From assembly GCA_964403325.1 (NCBI GenBank), contig CAYOFO010000035.1:1-13528 (forward strand): 13,528 nt of DNA, written 5' to 3'. Below, one piece after another: positions 1-7,103 of this stretch. Origin of the DNA: CAZQNF01 sp964403325. Lineage in GTDB: Bacteria > Patescibacteriota > Patescibacteriia > Magasanikbacterales > GWA2-37-8. The first letter of the stretch is position 1. Each line of letters begins with the position of its first letter. Both the position numbers and the translations under genes were made by a program. The notes beneath the pieces are model-generated. The model was not told the origin of the DNA. It searched no databases and worked only from the letters and a program-made list of their open reading frames with translations.

Positions 1-22
1 CATAATATTAGGTAATGTTTAT

Positions 23-1309
23 ATGAGAAAAGGCGAGGAAAATTTTATTGTTGGACTGGATATTGGTTCATCCATGACACGCATGGTTGTAGGACAAAAA
101 ATTCAAAGAGGAGAAATGGAAACAGTCGAAGAGTTGCAAATTTTAGGAGCCGCTGAAACCCCAACCGAAGGTGTTCACAAAGGTATCATTACCAGTATTG
201 AAGAAGTGGTTTCGGTGATTTCTAAGGTAGTGGAAATGACTGAACAAATGGCCGGTGTACCAGTAGATAATGTGTGGGTGGGAATATCGGGTTTGCATAT
301 AATTACGCAAAATAGCAAAGGTGTTGTGGCGGTATCTAAGGCAGACAGCGAAATTACCGAAGAAGATGTCGTGCGGGCAGTTGAAGCTTCTCGCTCAATT
401 GCTACCCCACTCAATTATGAGGTTTTGCATGTTTTGCCCCGTACGTTTAATATTGATGGTCAAACCGGGATTAAAGATCCGGTAGGCATGACCGGGATTC
501 GTCTCGAAGTAGATGCTCAGATTATTTTGGGTTCTTCAGCGCAAATTAAAAATTTAAGCAAAGCGGTTTACCGTACCGGCTTAGAAATAGAAGATGTAGT
601 ATTATCGGTTTTGGCCAATGCTGAGGCAGTGGTGACGCAGCGACAAAAAGATTTGGGTGTAGTAGTGGTTAACTTGGGTCGCTCTACTACGAGTATGGTT
701 TCTTTCGAAGAGGGAGATGTGTTGCAGACAGCAATTCTCCCTATTGGATCAGAGCATATTACCAATGACTTGGCGATTGGCTTGCGTACTTCGATTGATA
801 TCGCGGAAGCTGTCAAGGTTACCTATGGTGATTGCTCGCCAGATGTATCAAGTAAACGGGAAGATATTGATTTGTATGAACTTGGTTCTCAAGAACATGA
901 AATGGTAAAAAAGCAATATATTGTTGAAATAATTCAGGCTCGTGTGGAAGAAATATTGCGTAAAATTAACCAGGAGCTCAATAAAGTTCAGCGTGGGGGG
1001 CTTTTACCGGCCGGAGTGGTTTTTACAGGAGCTGGAGCAAAAATTCCGGGTTTGGTGGAATTGACCAAGAAAACCTTACGTTTGCCGGCCACGCTCGGTT
1101 ATCCGCTTAATATACTCAGTGTGACCGATAAAGTTAATGATTTAGGTTTTGCTACGGCGGTTGGTTTGGTAAAATGGGGAAGTGTAATGGATAAAAATTC
1201 TTTTAGTCAAGGATATGACAAAAATGGTGGTGTGAAAACCGGCTTAAAAAAAGCCAGCACCGGTATTTCCGACCAGGTGAAAAAATGGATGAAAACTTTG
1301 ATACCGTAG
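23..1309 (+). CDS. ftsA: Cell division protein FtsA (actin-like ATPase)
   Basis: FtsA is an actin-family ATPase that tethers FtsZ filaments to the inner face of the membrane and recruits the division machinery. The 428-residue product has the N-terminal phosphate-1 motif (GLDIGSSMTRMVVG, residues 11-24), the SHS2/1C region that inserts in FtsA, a phosphate-2 region (VVVNLGRSTT, about 214-223) and an adenosine motif (VVFTGAGAKIPGL, about 332-344). The last 15 residues (ISDQVKKWMKTLIP) can form the amphipathic membrane-targeting helix expected at the FtsA C-terminus. In phosphate-2 the usual Asp is Asn217 and the usual second Gly is Arg220; I believe Asn here occurs in other CPR FtsA proteins, but this is from memory. 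The ATG follows a short AT-rich leader with no Shine-Dalgarno sequence. ftsZ follows 135 nt downstream. The family assignment is firm. Confidence 0.95.
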   Translation: MRKGEENFIVGLDIGSSMTRMVVGQKIQRGEMETVEELQILGAAETPTEGVHKGIITSIEEVVSVISKVVEMTEQMAGVPVDNVWVGISGLHIITQNSKGVVAVSKADSEITEEDVVRAVEASRSIATPLNYEVLHVLPRTFNIDGQTGIKDPVGMTGIRLEVDAQIILGSSAQIKNLSKAVYRTGLEIEDVVLSVLANAEAVVTQRQKDLGVVVVNLGRSTTSMVSFEEGDVLQTAILPIGSEHITNDLAIGLRTSIDIAEAVKVTYGDCSPDVSSKREDIDLYELGSQEHEMVKKQYIVEIIQARVEEILRKINQELNKVQRGGLLPAGVVFTGAGAKIPGLVELTKKTLRLPATLGYPLNILSVTDKVNDLGFATAVGLVKWGSVMDKNSFSQGYDKNGGVKTGLKKASTGISDQVKKWMKTLIP

Positions 1310-1335
1310 TTATACACATATAAGGGGTGCTTTTC

Positions 1336-1364
1336 TTGACACTGCGTCTTTGACGCTATACAAT
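1336..1364 (+). promoter_or_regulatory. Promoter for ftsZ
   Basis: A consensus -35 box TTGACA (1336-1341) is followed after exactly 17 bp by TACAAT (1359-1364), a near-perfect sigma70-type promoter. Its spacer contains a 5-bp inverted repeat (GCGTC-TTT-GACGC, 1344-1356), which could be an operator. It lies about 80 nt upstream of the ftsZ start, so ftsZ and the genes behind it can be transcribed independently of ftsA. Confidence 0.75.
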
Positions 1365-1389
1365 AAATCCGCGTATTTCGCTGGGTTAA

Positions 1390-1417
1390 TTGACAAAAGC
1401 GAATACAATACGTATTC
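1390..1417 (+). repeat. Dyads in the ftsZ leader with a second TTGACA
   Basis: A second TTGACA (1390-1395) is followed by an inverted repeat GAATAC-N5-GTATTC (1401-1417) that includes a perfect 10-bp palindrome AATACGTATT (1407-1416). A TACAAT lies only 8 bp after this TTGACA, which is too short for a promoter, so the element is more likely a binding site or mRNA structure than a second start point. Function is unknown. Confidence 0.4.
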
Positions 1418-1444
1418 AACGTTAACTTAATTACACTGCATATT

Positions 1445-2674
1445 ATGCCACAAGTGAAACCAGATCTTGAAACATTGGCGAAAATTCTCGTGGTTGGTGT
1501 AGGGGGGTCGGGAGGATCAACTGTTAACCGCATGGTCGCGGAAAAAATCAAAGGTGTTGAATTTGTGGTCATGAACACTGATATTCAAGCTCTTCACCAT
1601 AATTTAGCGAATCAAAAATTACACATTGGAAAAAGTATTACTCGTGGATTGGGGGCGGGAATGGATCCTGAGGTTGGTAAAAAAGCCGCTGAAGAATCGC
1701 AGAATGAAATACGGGATATGCTTAAGGGGGCAGATATGGTTTTTATTACCTGTGGGATGGGGGGAGGCACTGGTTCGGGAGCAGGTCCGGTGATTGCGGA
1801 AATCGCTAAGGATTTGGGGGCTCTTACCGTAGCGGTAGTAACCAAACCTTTTTCTTTTGAGGGTCCTAAACGAGCTCAGATTGCGGCTAAAGCCTGGGAA
1901 GAAATGGCAAAAAATGTTGATACGATCATTACTATTCCCAATGATCGTATTTTGCAAATTATCGATAAAAAAACCAGTTTACTTGATGCTTTTAAAACCG
2001 TTGATGCTACTTTGCAGCAGGGTGTACAAGGAATTTCCGAGCTTATTACTGTCCACGGGCTGATCAATGTGGATTTTGCTGATGTAAAAACTATCATGCA
2101 CGACACTGGTTCGGCTCTTATGGGTATTGGTATGGGCACTGGCGAAAATAAAGCTATCGAAGCCGCCAAAATGGCTATTTCCAGTCCATTGCTGGAACTT
2201 TCTATCGATGGCGCTCATGGTATTCTATTTACTATCACAGGTGGCCCGGATCTCAGCATGAGTGAGGTAAACGAGGCGGCTAAGATTATTACCAATTCAG
2301 CGGCTGATGATGCGCGGGTTATTTTTGGAGCTATTATTGACGATACCATGTCGGGCAACATGCGTATTACAGTCATTGCTACTGGTTTTGACGACCAGCG
2401 TCCAAGTATGCTCTTGGCCAAAAAAGATGAAGAATCTTCCGGTCAAGCTTCCTTTTATGCCGGTGGTCGTTATACGCCTAATAATTATTTAAAACGTTCG
2501 GTTGACGATAAAGAAGAGGAACGTAAATTTATGCCCAAGCCAGTGGTTTCTCCGCCTCCGGTAGCGCGACCGGTTCCAGCAACAGTGAGCCATCCTGTTA
2601 AAGAGGAACAGTCTAAAGAAAAAGATGAAGACATCGACATGCCCGCTTTTTTAAGAAGAAAAATTAATCCCTAA
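1445..2674 (+). CDS. ftsZ: Cell division protein FtsZ (tubulin-like GTPase)
   Basis: FtsZ polymerises at midcell into the Z ring in a GTP-dependent manner. The 409-residue product shows the N-terminal glycine-rich nucleotide loop (VVGVGGSGGSTVNRM, about 16-30), the tubulin signature GGGTGSGAGP (107-116, with Ser where many FtsZ have Thr), and the T7 catalytic loop NVDFADV (208-214). A low-complexity linker (about 325-395) carries Pro-Val repeats and charged residues. The conserved C-terminal peptide (DMPAFLRRK) binds FtsA. The start is the ATG directly behind the ftsZ leader, with no Shine-Dalgarno sequence. nrdR begins 5 nt after the stop, so the two genes are almost certainly cotranscribed. 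All catalytic and interaction motifs are intact. Confidence 0.97.
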   Translation: MPQVKPDLETLAKILVVGVGGSGGSTVNRMVAEKIKGVEFVVMNTDIQALHHNLANQKLHIGKSITRGLGAGMDPEVGKKAAEESQNEIRDMLKGADMVFITCGMGGGTGSGAGPVIAEIAKDLGALTVAVVTKPFSFEGPKRAQIAAKAWEEMAKNVDTIITIPNDRILQIIDKKTSLLDAFKTVDATLQQGVQGISELITVHGLINVDFADVKTIMHDTGSALMGIGMGTGENKAIEAAKMAISSPLLELSIDGAHGILFTITGGPDLSMSEVNEAAKIITNSAADDARVIFGAIIDDTMSGNMRITVIATGFDDQRPSMLLAKKDEESSGQASFYAGGRYTPNNYLKRSVDDKEEERKFMPKPVVSPPPVARPVPATVSHPVKEEQSKEKDEDIDMPAFLRRKINP

Positions 2675-2679
2675 TTTGT

Positions 2680-3159
2680 ATGCATTGCCCGGTGTGTAAT
2701 AATGCTGATACGAGTGTCATTGATAGTCGTTCAGCTCACAGCGGACTTACCGTGCGCCGCCGCCGTGAATGCAATAAATGTAACTATCGTTTTTCTACCA
2801 TTGAAGAAACTGAATTGCTAGATATTTTGGTAGTTAAAGAAGATGGGCGCCGTGAAAGTTATATGCGCGATAAAATGGAAGACGGTATTCGTCGTTCTCT
2901 TACTAAACGCTCTTTTACTCAAGAAAATTTTCATAGCCTTATTCACTCTATAGAAAAAGATATCCAAAAGAAAAAAGCGCGTGAAAAAGAAATAAAAAGT
3001 CAGGAAGTGGGTGAAATTGTAATGAAACATTTGCAAAATTTTGATCCGGTAGCTTATATTCGTTTTGCCAGTGTTTACCGTGATTTTAAAGATGTGGGAA
3101 CTTTTGAAAAAGAACTCAAGAAATTGGCTAAAGCCTCCTCTAAATCTTCAACTAAATAA
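2680..3159 (+). CDS. nrdR: Transcriptional repressor NrdR
   Basis: NrdR represses ribonucleotide reductase genes in response to the ATP/dATP balance. The 159-residue product starts with the diagnostic zinc ribbon, with cysteines at 3, 6, 31 and 34 and the DNA-contact segment VRRRREC between them. An ATP-cone domain follows (about residues 49-139, starting ILVVKEDGRRE and including DPVAYIRFASVYRDF). Length and layout match the family. It sits between ftsZ and a small membrane-protein gene with 5-nt gaps on both sides, which couples dNTP control to the division operon. No ribonucleotide reductase gene and no recognisable NrdR box pair is visible in this window, so its targets lie elsewhere. Confidence 0.95.
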   Translation: MHCPVCNNADTSVIDSRSAHSGLTVRRRRECNKCNYRFSTIEETELLDILVVKEDGRRESYMRDKMEDGIRRSLTKRSFTQENFHSLIHSIEKDIQKKKAREKEIKSQEVGEIVMKHLQNFDPVAYIRFASVYRDFKDVGTFEKELKKLAKASSKSSTK

Positions 3160-3164
3160 TTTTT

Positions 3165-3389
3165 ATGCCAGTCTCACCTCCTTCTGCTGTAACGGAAGAA
3201 AAAGATATTAAAAATTTATTGGAGAAAAATTTGAAATGGTCGCAAATTATTTATGAGCAAAATCGTCGTTTGCAGCAAGCTATGACGTGGATGCTGATTG
3301 GTAATTGGATACGGTTGTTTATATTATTGGTGACTGTGTTATTTGTAATTTTTTTTATCGGACCAACTTTGCGTCAAATAATTTTTTAA
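3165..3389 (+). CDS. Small single-pass membrane protein, function unknown
   Basis: This 74-residue protein has an N-terminal charged, probably helical cytoplasmic part (about 11-40, rich in Lys, Glu, Gln and Asn), one clear transmembrane segment (about 42-65, WMLIGNWIRLFILLVTVLFV then IFFIG) and a very short tail. I do not recognise a named family. Placement inside the ftsZ-nrdR-pyk operon, with 5 nt to nrdR and 7 nt to pyk, makes it a genuine gene and suggests constitutive low-cost expression. A role linked to the membrane side of division is possible but rests only on its neighbours. Confidence 0.8.
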   Translation: MPVSPPSAVTEEKDIKNLLEKNLKWSQIIYEQNRRLQQAMTWMLIGNWIRLFILLVTVLFVIFFIGPTLRQIIF

Positions 3390-3396
3390 TGTTGTT

Positions 3397-4839
3397 ATGA
3401 ATAAGCAGACAAAAATTGTGGCAACGATTGGACCCGCTTGCGCCAGCAAAGAAATTCTTGTAAAAATGATTCAATCAGGCATGAATGTAGCACGGTTGAA
3501 TTTTTCTCATGGTACACATGAGAATCATGCTGAACTCATAAAGACGATCCGAGAAGCGGCGCAAGAAACAAATAAGCCAATCATGATTTTACAAGATTTA
3601 CAGGGTCCGAAGATGCGCTTGGGTACCATGCCGGCCGAGGGTTTAATTTTACAAAAGGATCAAAAAATAGTTCTCAATACGGCCATTAGTGATTATGCTA
3701 ATCAAGAAATTCCGATTACCTACCCTGGTTTAGAAAAATTTTTAAAATCAGGTGAGCGAATTTTAGTGGATGACGGGCATATCACCCTTTTAATTAAAAG
3801 TATTGAAAGGAGTAAAATTTTTACGGAAGTGGTGGAAGGGAATATGGCCTCTTCCCACAAAGGCCTTAATTTTCCTGATAGTACGCTTGTAGGAATTCCA
3901 GCCTTAAGTGAAAAAGATAAAGATGATGTCCGGTTTGGTGTTGAAATGGGGGTTGACGCGATTGCATTGTCATTTGTAAAAAAACCAGAAGATATTAAAG
4001 AACTAAAACAATGCATAGAAGATTTCTCCAAAGAACTTGGAAAAAATTTTGCAACACCGATAATGGTGATCGCAAAAATTGAGCGTCCGGAAGCAGTCCA
4101 AAATATTGACAGTATTTTGATAGAAGTTGAGGGTATAATGGTGGCACGTGGAGATTTAGGCCTTGAGATTCGGGCTGGAGAAGTGCCGCTCGTGCAAAAA
4201 GAAATCATTAAAAAAGCGAACAAGCTTGCTAAGCCGGTAATTGTGGCGACGCAAATGATGGATTCGATGCAAAAAAATAGTCGACCAACCCGGGCGGAAG
4301 TGAGTGATGTGGTAAATGCAGTGATTGATCATGCGGATGCTCTTATGTTGAGTAACGAAACGGCAGCTGGCAGCTATCCAGTTGAGACGATTGCGGCTAT
4401 GGCTGATGCAATTATGTGTGCGGAAGAATCTCCGTTTGACAAACTTATTTCGCAATTTAATTTTGGAGTGGAGCAAGCGGTAAACAGCTCAATTGCGCGA
4501 GTGGCGTCAGTGTTAGGCGAAGAAATTCATGCCAAAGCTATTTTAGCTTCTTCAACGAGTGGAACAACCGGAAGATTAATAAGTTCGTTTCGTCCGCAAA
4601 TGCCGATATATGTAGCTACCGGCAATGATCGGGTATGTAGACAGCTTAATTTATCGTGGGGAGTACGCTCATTTGTTATTGCAGCCCAAACAGTGGGAGA
4701 GAGAAATGACAAGATGTTTGCGTATTTGAAAGAAAATAATTTGGTAAATCTACAAGAAAAAGTTATATTGGTGACAGGTGGGAAATGGGGTGAAGCCGGG
4801 AATATTGATGAGGTGAAAGTTGTAACTATTGAGGGATAA
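3397..4839 (+). CDS. pyk: Pyruvate kinase
   Basis: Pyruvate kinase converts phosphoenolpyruvate and ADP to pyruvate and ATP, the last ATP-yielding step of glycolysis. The 480-residue product has the N-terminal barrel strand TKIVATIGPAC and the substrate/K+ loop RLNFSHG (33-39). The B-domain cap covers about 70-165. The catalytic signature IAKIERPEAVQNID has Lys227 and metal ligand Glu229, with the second metal ligand Asp253 in MVARGDLGLEI. The C-terminal regulatory domain carries the phosphate-binding loop SSTSGTTGRL. Full length and with all active-site residues present, it should be active. It is the last gene of the ftsZ operon and is followed by a strong hairpin terminator. In fermentative CPR cells this enzyme is usually part of a reduced glycolysis. 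Confidence 0.96.
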   Translation: MNKQTKIVATIGPACASKEILVKMIQSGMNVARLNFSHGTHENHAELIKTIREAAQETNKPIMILQDLQGPKMRLGTMPAEGLILQKDQKIVLNTAISDYANQEIPITYPGLEKFLKSGERILVDDGHITLLIKSIERSKIFTEVVEGNMASSHKGLNFPDSTLVGIPALSEKDKDDVRFGVEMGVDAIALSFVKKPEDIKELKQCIEDFSKELGKNFATPIMVIAKIERPEAVQNIDSILIEVEGIMVARGDLGLEIRAGEVPLVQKEIIKKANKLAKPVIVATQMMDSMQKNSRPTRAEVSDVVNAVIDHADALMLSNETAAGSYPVETIAAMADAIMCAEESPFDKLISQFNFGVEQAVNSSIARVASVLGEEIHAKAILASSTSGTTGRLISSFRPQMPIYVATGNDRVCRQLNLSWGVRSFVIAAQTVGERNDKMFAYLKENNLVNLQEKVILVTGGKWGEAGNIDEVKVVTIEG

Positions 4840-4858
4840 AAATTGAGAATTAAGATAT

Positions 4859-4890
4859 AAAAATAATCCTCGTTACGAGGATTATTTTTT
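4859..4890. terminator. Bidirectional intrinsic terminator between pyk and glyA
   Basis: A perfect 14-bp stem (AAAAATAATCCTCG pairing with CGAGGATTATTTTT) closes a 3-nt TTA loop. The A-run on the left and T-run on the right make it a terminator on both strands. It sits between the convergent ends of pyk and glyA and serves both. Confidence 0.9.
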
Positions 4891-4917
4891 GTTTGCTGCG
4901 AGGATGCGAATTTTCGC

Positions 4918-6156
4918 CTAGGGGTAAAGTGGAAATTGTTTGGTGAGAATTTTCACTTTTTCGCGAATAGATTTTAAGATTATTTCGCTATCATGATTTT
5001 GAATAGCGCGGTCGATAAACTCGGCGATTTGATGCATTTCTGCTTCTTTCATGCCGCGAGTGGTGAGAGCTGGAGTCCCTAGGCGAATTCCCGAGGGATC
5101 CATGGGGGAACGCGGATCATCAGGGATCATGTTTTTGTTGACGGTAATACCAGCTACGTCAAGCGCGATCTGGGCTTGTTTGCCACTCACGCCTTGGCCG
5201 GTAACATCTATTAGCAGTAGATGGTTATCGGTGCCACCAAAACAAATTTTGTAATCACGTTTTTTAAATTCTTCTTCGAGAATTTTGGCATTGCGTTTAA
5301 TTTGCGCAGCGTATTCTTTAAACGCTGGTTCGAGCGCTTCTTTAAAAGCCACAGCTTTGGCGGCAATATTATTTTCGTGGGGACCACCTTGCAAACCGGG
5401 AAAAACGGCTTTATCGATATCTTTAGCATATTTTTCTTTGCACATAATCATGCCACCACGCGGTCCGCGCAGGGTTTTGTGGGTGGTGGTGGTAACGACA
5501 TCAAAGAGAGGAACGGGATTATTCATTTGTCCGCCAGCAATAAGCCCAGCGATGTGGGCGATGTCGGCCATAGTGATAGCGCCAACTTCGTCGGCGATGG
5601 CTTTTATTTGGGTATAATCAATTTCGCGCGAGTAGGCCGAGTAGCCGACCAGGATAATTTTTGGTTTATGGGTTATGGCCATTTCGCGCAGGTTGGCAAA
5701 ATCAATTACACCTTCAGCAGTTGTTTTATAACGGATGAAATTAAAAATTTTGGCCATGGCAGTAACGGGGTGACCGTGGGTAAGGTGCCCGCCGTGGGAT
5801 AAATCCATACCCAAGATGGTATCGCCAGGTTTCATAAGAGCAAAATATACCGCAATATTCGCAGGCGCGCCTGAGAGAGGTTGGACGTTTACATGTTCAG
5901 CGCCAAAAAGCAGTTTAGCGCGTTCAATGGCGAGACTTTCTACTTCGTCGATAAATTCGCAACCACCGTAATAACGCTTACCGATGTAACCTTCGGAATA
6001 TTTGTTGGTCAAAACGGAGCCGAGTGCTTCAAGCACAGCGGGCGAGACGAAATTTTCGCTTGGGATCATTTCCAAGCCTTCTTCTTGGCGTTGTTTCTCT
6101 TTGAGAATAGCTGCTTGCACAGCTGGGTCAAAAGTTGAGAGGGTTTGATAGTTCAT
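4918..6156 (-). CDS. glyA: Serine hydroxymethyltransferase
   Basis: This PLP enzyme interconverts serine and glycine while loading tetrahydrofolate with a one-carbon unit. The 412-residue product contains the N-terminal IPSENFVSPAVLEALGS motif and the substrate/cofactor segment SGAPANIAVYFALMKPGD. It also has the Asp198/His201 cofactor contacts (MADIAHIAGLIAGG) and the PLP-binding Lys227 in TTTTHKTLRGPRGG. Length is typical of bacterial GlyA. The ATG has no Shine-Dalgarno sequence and lies 9 nt downstream of a perfect AT-rich hairpin, which may end the upstream Nudix transcript or affect glyA expression. It is convergent with the pyk operon and shares that operon's terminator. Confidence 0.96.
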   Translation of the reverse strand: MNYQTLSTFDPAVQAAILKEKQRQEEGLEMIPSENFVSPAVLEALGSVLTNKYSEGYIGKRYYGGCEFIDEVESLAIERAKLLFGAEHVNVQPLSGAPANIAVYFALMKPGDTILGMDLSHGGHLTHGHPVTAMAKIFNFIRYKTTAEGVIDFANLREMAITHKPKIILVGYSAYSREIDYTQIKAIADEVGAITMADIAHIAGLIAGGQMNNPVPLFDVVTTTTHKTLRGPRGGMIMCKEKYAKDIDKAVFPGLQGGPHENNIAAKAVAFKEALEPAFKEYAAQIKRNAKILEEEFKKRDYKICFGGTDNHLLLIDVTGQGVSGKQAQIALDVAGITVNKNMIPDDPRSPMDPSGIRLGTPALTTRGMKEAEMHQIAEFIDRAIQNHDSEIILKSIREKVKILTKQFPLYP

Positions 6157-6161
6157 AAGTC

Positions 6162-6195
6162 AAAAAAATAATGAAAATAATTTTTTTCATTATTT
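6162..6195 (-). terminator. Hairpin between the Nudix gene and glyA
   Basis: A perfect 12-bp inverted repeat (AAATAATGAAAA pairing with TTTTCATTATTT) with a 6-nt loop is followed on the minus strand by a run of T residues. It starts about 20 nt after the Nudix stop, so a weak intrinsic terminator is the simplest reading. The stem has only one G-C pair, and it ends 9 nt before the glyA ATG, so it could instead act on glyA mRNA. Confidence 0.6.
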
Positions 6196-6215
6196 AAATT
6201 CTAAAGATTCGTAAA

Positions 6216-6608
6216 TCATAGGCTTAGATCTTTTAAAACCTGATAAACATTGGGAGCGCAGTCGTTTGGCAGGTTGTTGATAGGTAACCATTTCCATTCA
6301 GCGATGTCGTTGCCAGGTTTTATATCACCAATACGTTTTGCGAGATAGTGAATGAGAATAATTACCCGGCCATTCTGTGAAATCATGATTGGTTTGAGTG
6401 GTTTTATAATCTCAATTTTAATTCCCAATTCTTCTTTTACTTCGCGACAGCAGGTGTCTTCCAGGGTTTTGTCAAAATCTTCCACTTCGCCACCGGGAAA
6501 CATCCAAGGGGTGATGCCAGAGGCTTTGGCTTCTTTGGTAAGAAGAACGCAGCCGTCTTCAATGATAACTGGGCCGGACGCAATAATAGAACCGACAGGG
6601 AGTTGCAT
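6216..6608 (-). CDS. Nudix-family hydrolase
   Basis: Nudix hydrolases cleave nucleoside diphosphates linked to another moiety, often for nucleotide-pool cleaning. From the ATG the protein is about 130 residues and starts at the first beta-strand (PVGSIIASGPVIIEDGCVLL). The Nudix box reads PGGEVEDFDKTLEDTCC then REVKEELGI: the catalytic REVKEELG helix is intact, but there is one residue more than the canonical G-x5-E-x7-REUxEExGU spacing, and the first Glu is replaced by Asp or Lys depending on alignment. The frame stays open upstream to a TTG start at 6659, which would add 17 residues. I prefer the ATG because it aligns with the fold and has the T at -1 seen at the other starts here. The substrate cannot be predicted. 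Confidence 0.85.
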   Translation of the reverse strand: MQLPVGSIIASGPVIIEDGCVLLTKEAKASGITPWMFPGGEVEDFDKTLEDTCCREVKEELGIKIEIIKPLKPIMISQNGRVIILIHYLAKRIGDIKPGNDIAEWKWLPINNLPNDCAPNVYQVLKDLSL

Positions 6609-6696
6609 AGGGATATTTTTAGACCTTTTAAGGGTAACATGCGGAAAAGTCTTTGACAAGACAAGGCGGGTATTTCGAGTTCTTGCTCCGGTCGTT

Positions 6697-6813
6697 TTAA
6701 AATCGGGAAGAAAGAACTATTTCTTGTTGGCGGACGGGTTGGTTTTTTTGGGAATATCCGGCATTGAACAAGAATGCGAGAGAGAACATGCTTGTAAAAA
6801 GTATTTTTTGCAT
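6697..6813 (-). CDS. Possible 38-residue signal-peptide-like ORF
   Basis: On the minus strand upstream of the Nudix gene, an ATG with T at -1 opens a 38-codon frame. It encodes MQKILFTSMFSLAFLFNAGY, then a polar tail ending in SSRF. The first 20 residues look like a signal peptide or membrane anchor. There is no supporting homology I recognise and the ORF is short enough to arise by chance, so it is listed as tentative. It would share a transcript with the Nudix gene. Confidence 0.25.
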   Translation of the reverse strand: MQKILFTSMFSLAFLFNAGYSQKNQPVRQQEIVLSSRF

Positions 6814-7103
6814 AGAGTGTTTTAGGTATGTTTAATTGTAGACGTTATTAGGAATGTTTTTGTTACGAAGGCAGCGATAGTGAACTCCTCTTTGTAGGGT
6901 TGATTTGATTACACTCCTATGATACAAAATTTTTCTCGACAAAACAAATAGAGTATATTATTGTGTTAGTGTTGTGCGTCTTGATGAGTAAATGGTTGCT
7001 TTTTACACTTAAATACCTTTGGTCAGTTGGGTGTGTTTAATAAATAAATGTATATTCGACGAGCAATTTTTTGATTAGGTTACAAATACAAAAAAATTTA
7101 TAT
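6814..7103. other. Intergenic region upstream of the GH1 cluster
   Basis: No convincing gene is seen here; the ATG frames are all under 20 codons. It is the divergent control region between the minus-strand Nudix side and the plus-strand GH1 cluster. Candidate promoters on the minus strand (TTGTTT-17-TATCAT, 6947 down to 6919) and the plus strand (TTGATT-17-TACAAA, 6900-6928) overlap each other. Both are weak matches. Confidence 0.4.
7027..7056 (+). promoter_or_regulatory. Candidate promoter for the GH1 cluster
   Basis: TTGGGT and TATATT are separated by 18 bp, with the -10 element about 48 nt before the chosen GH1 ATG. The -10 is a good match and the -35 a poor one. It is the best-placed candidate for driving the GH1, C39-like and possibly cfa genes. 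Confidence 0.3.

Noticed and set aside
5221..5802. 193-codon plus-strand open frame opposite glyA
   Set aside because: It is a shadow of the strongly conserved glyA; the Phe/Gly-rich translation has no family character.
6660..6720. Possible tRNA-like sequence on the minus strand
   Set aside because: No acceptor stem pairing or consensus T-loop could be found.
6352..6825. 157-codon plus-strand open frame opposite the Nudix gene
   Set aside because: It is antisense to the clearly homologous Nudix hydrolase and has no recognisable protein features.
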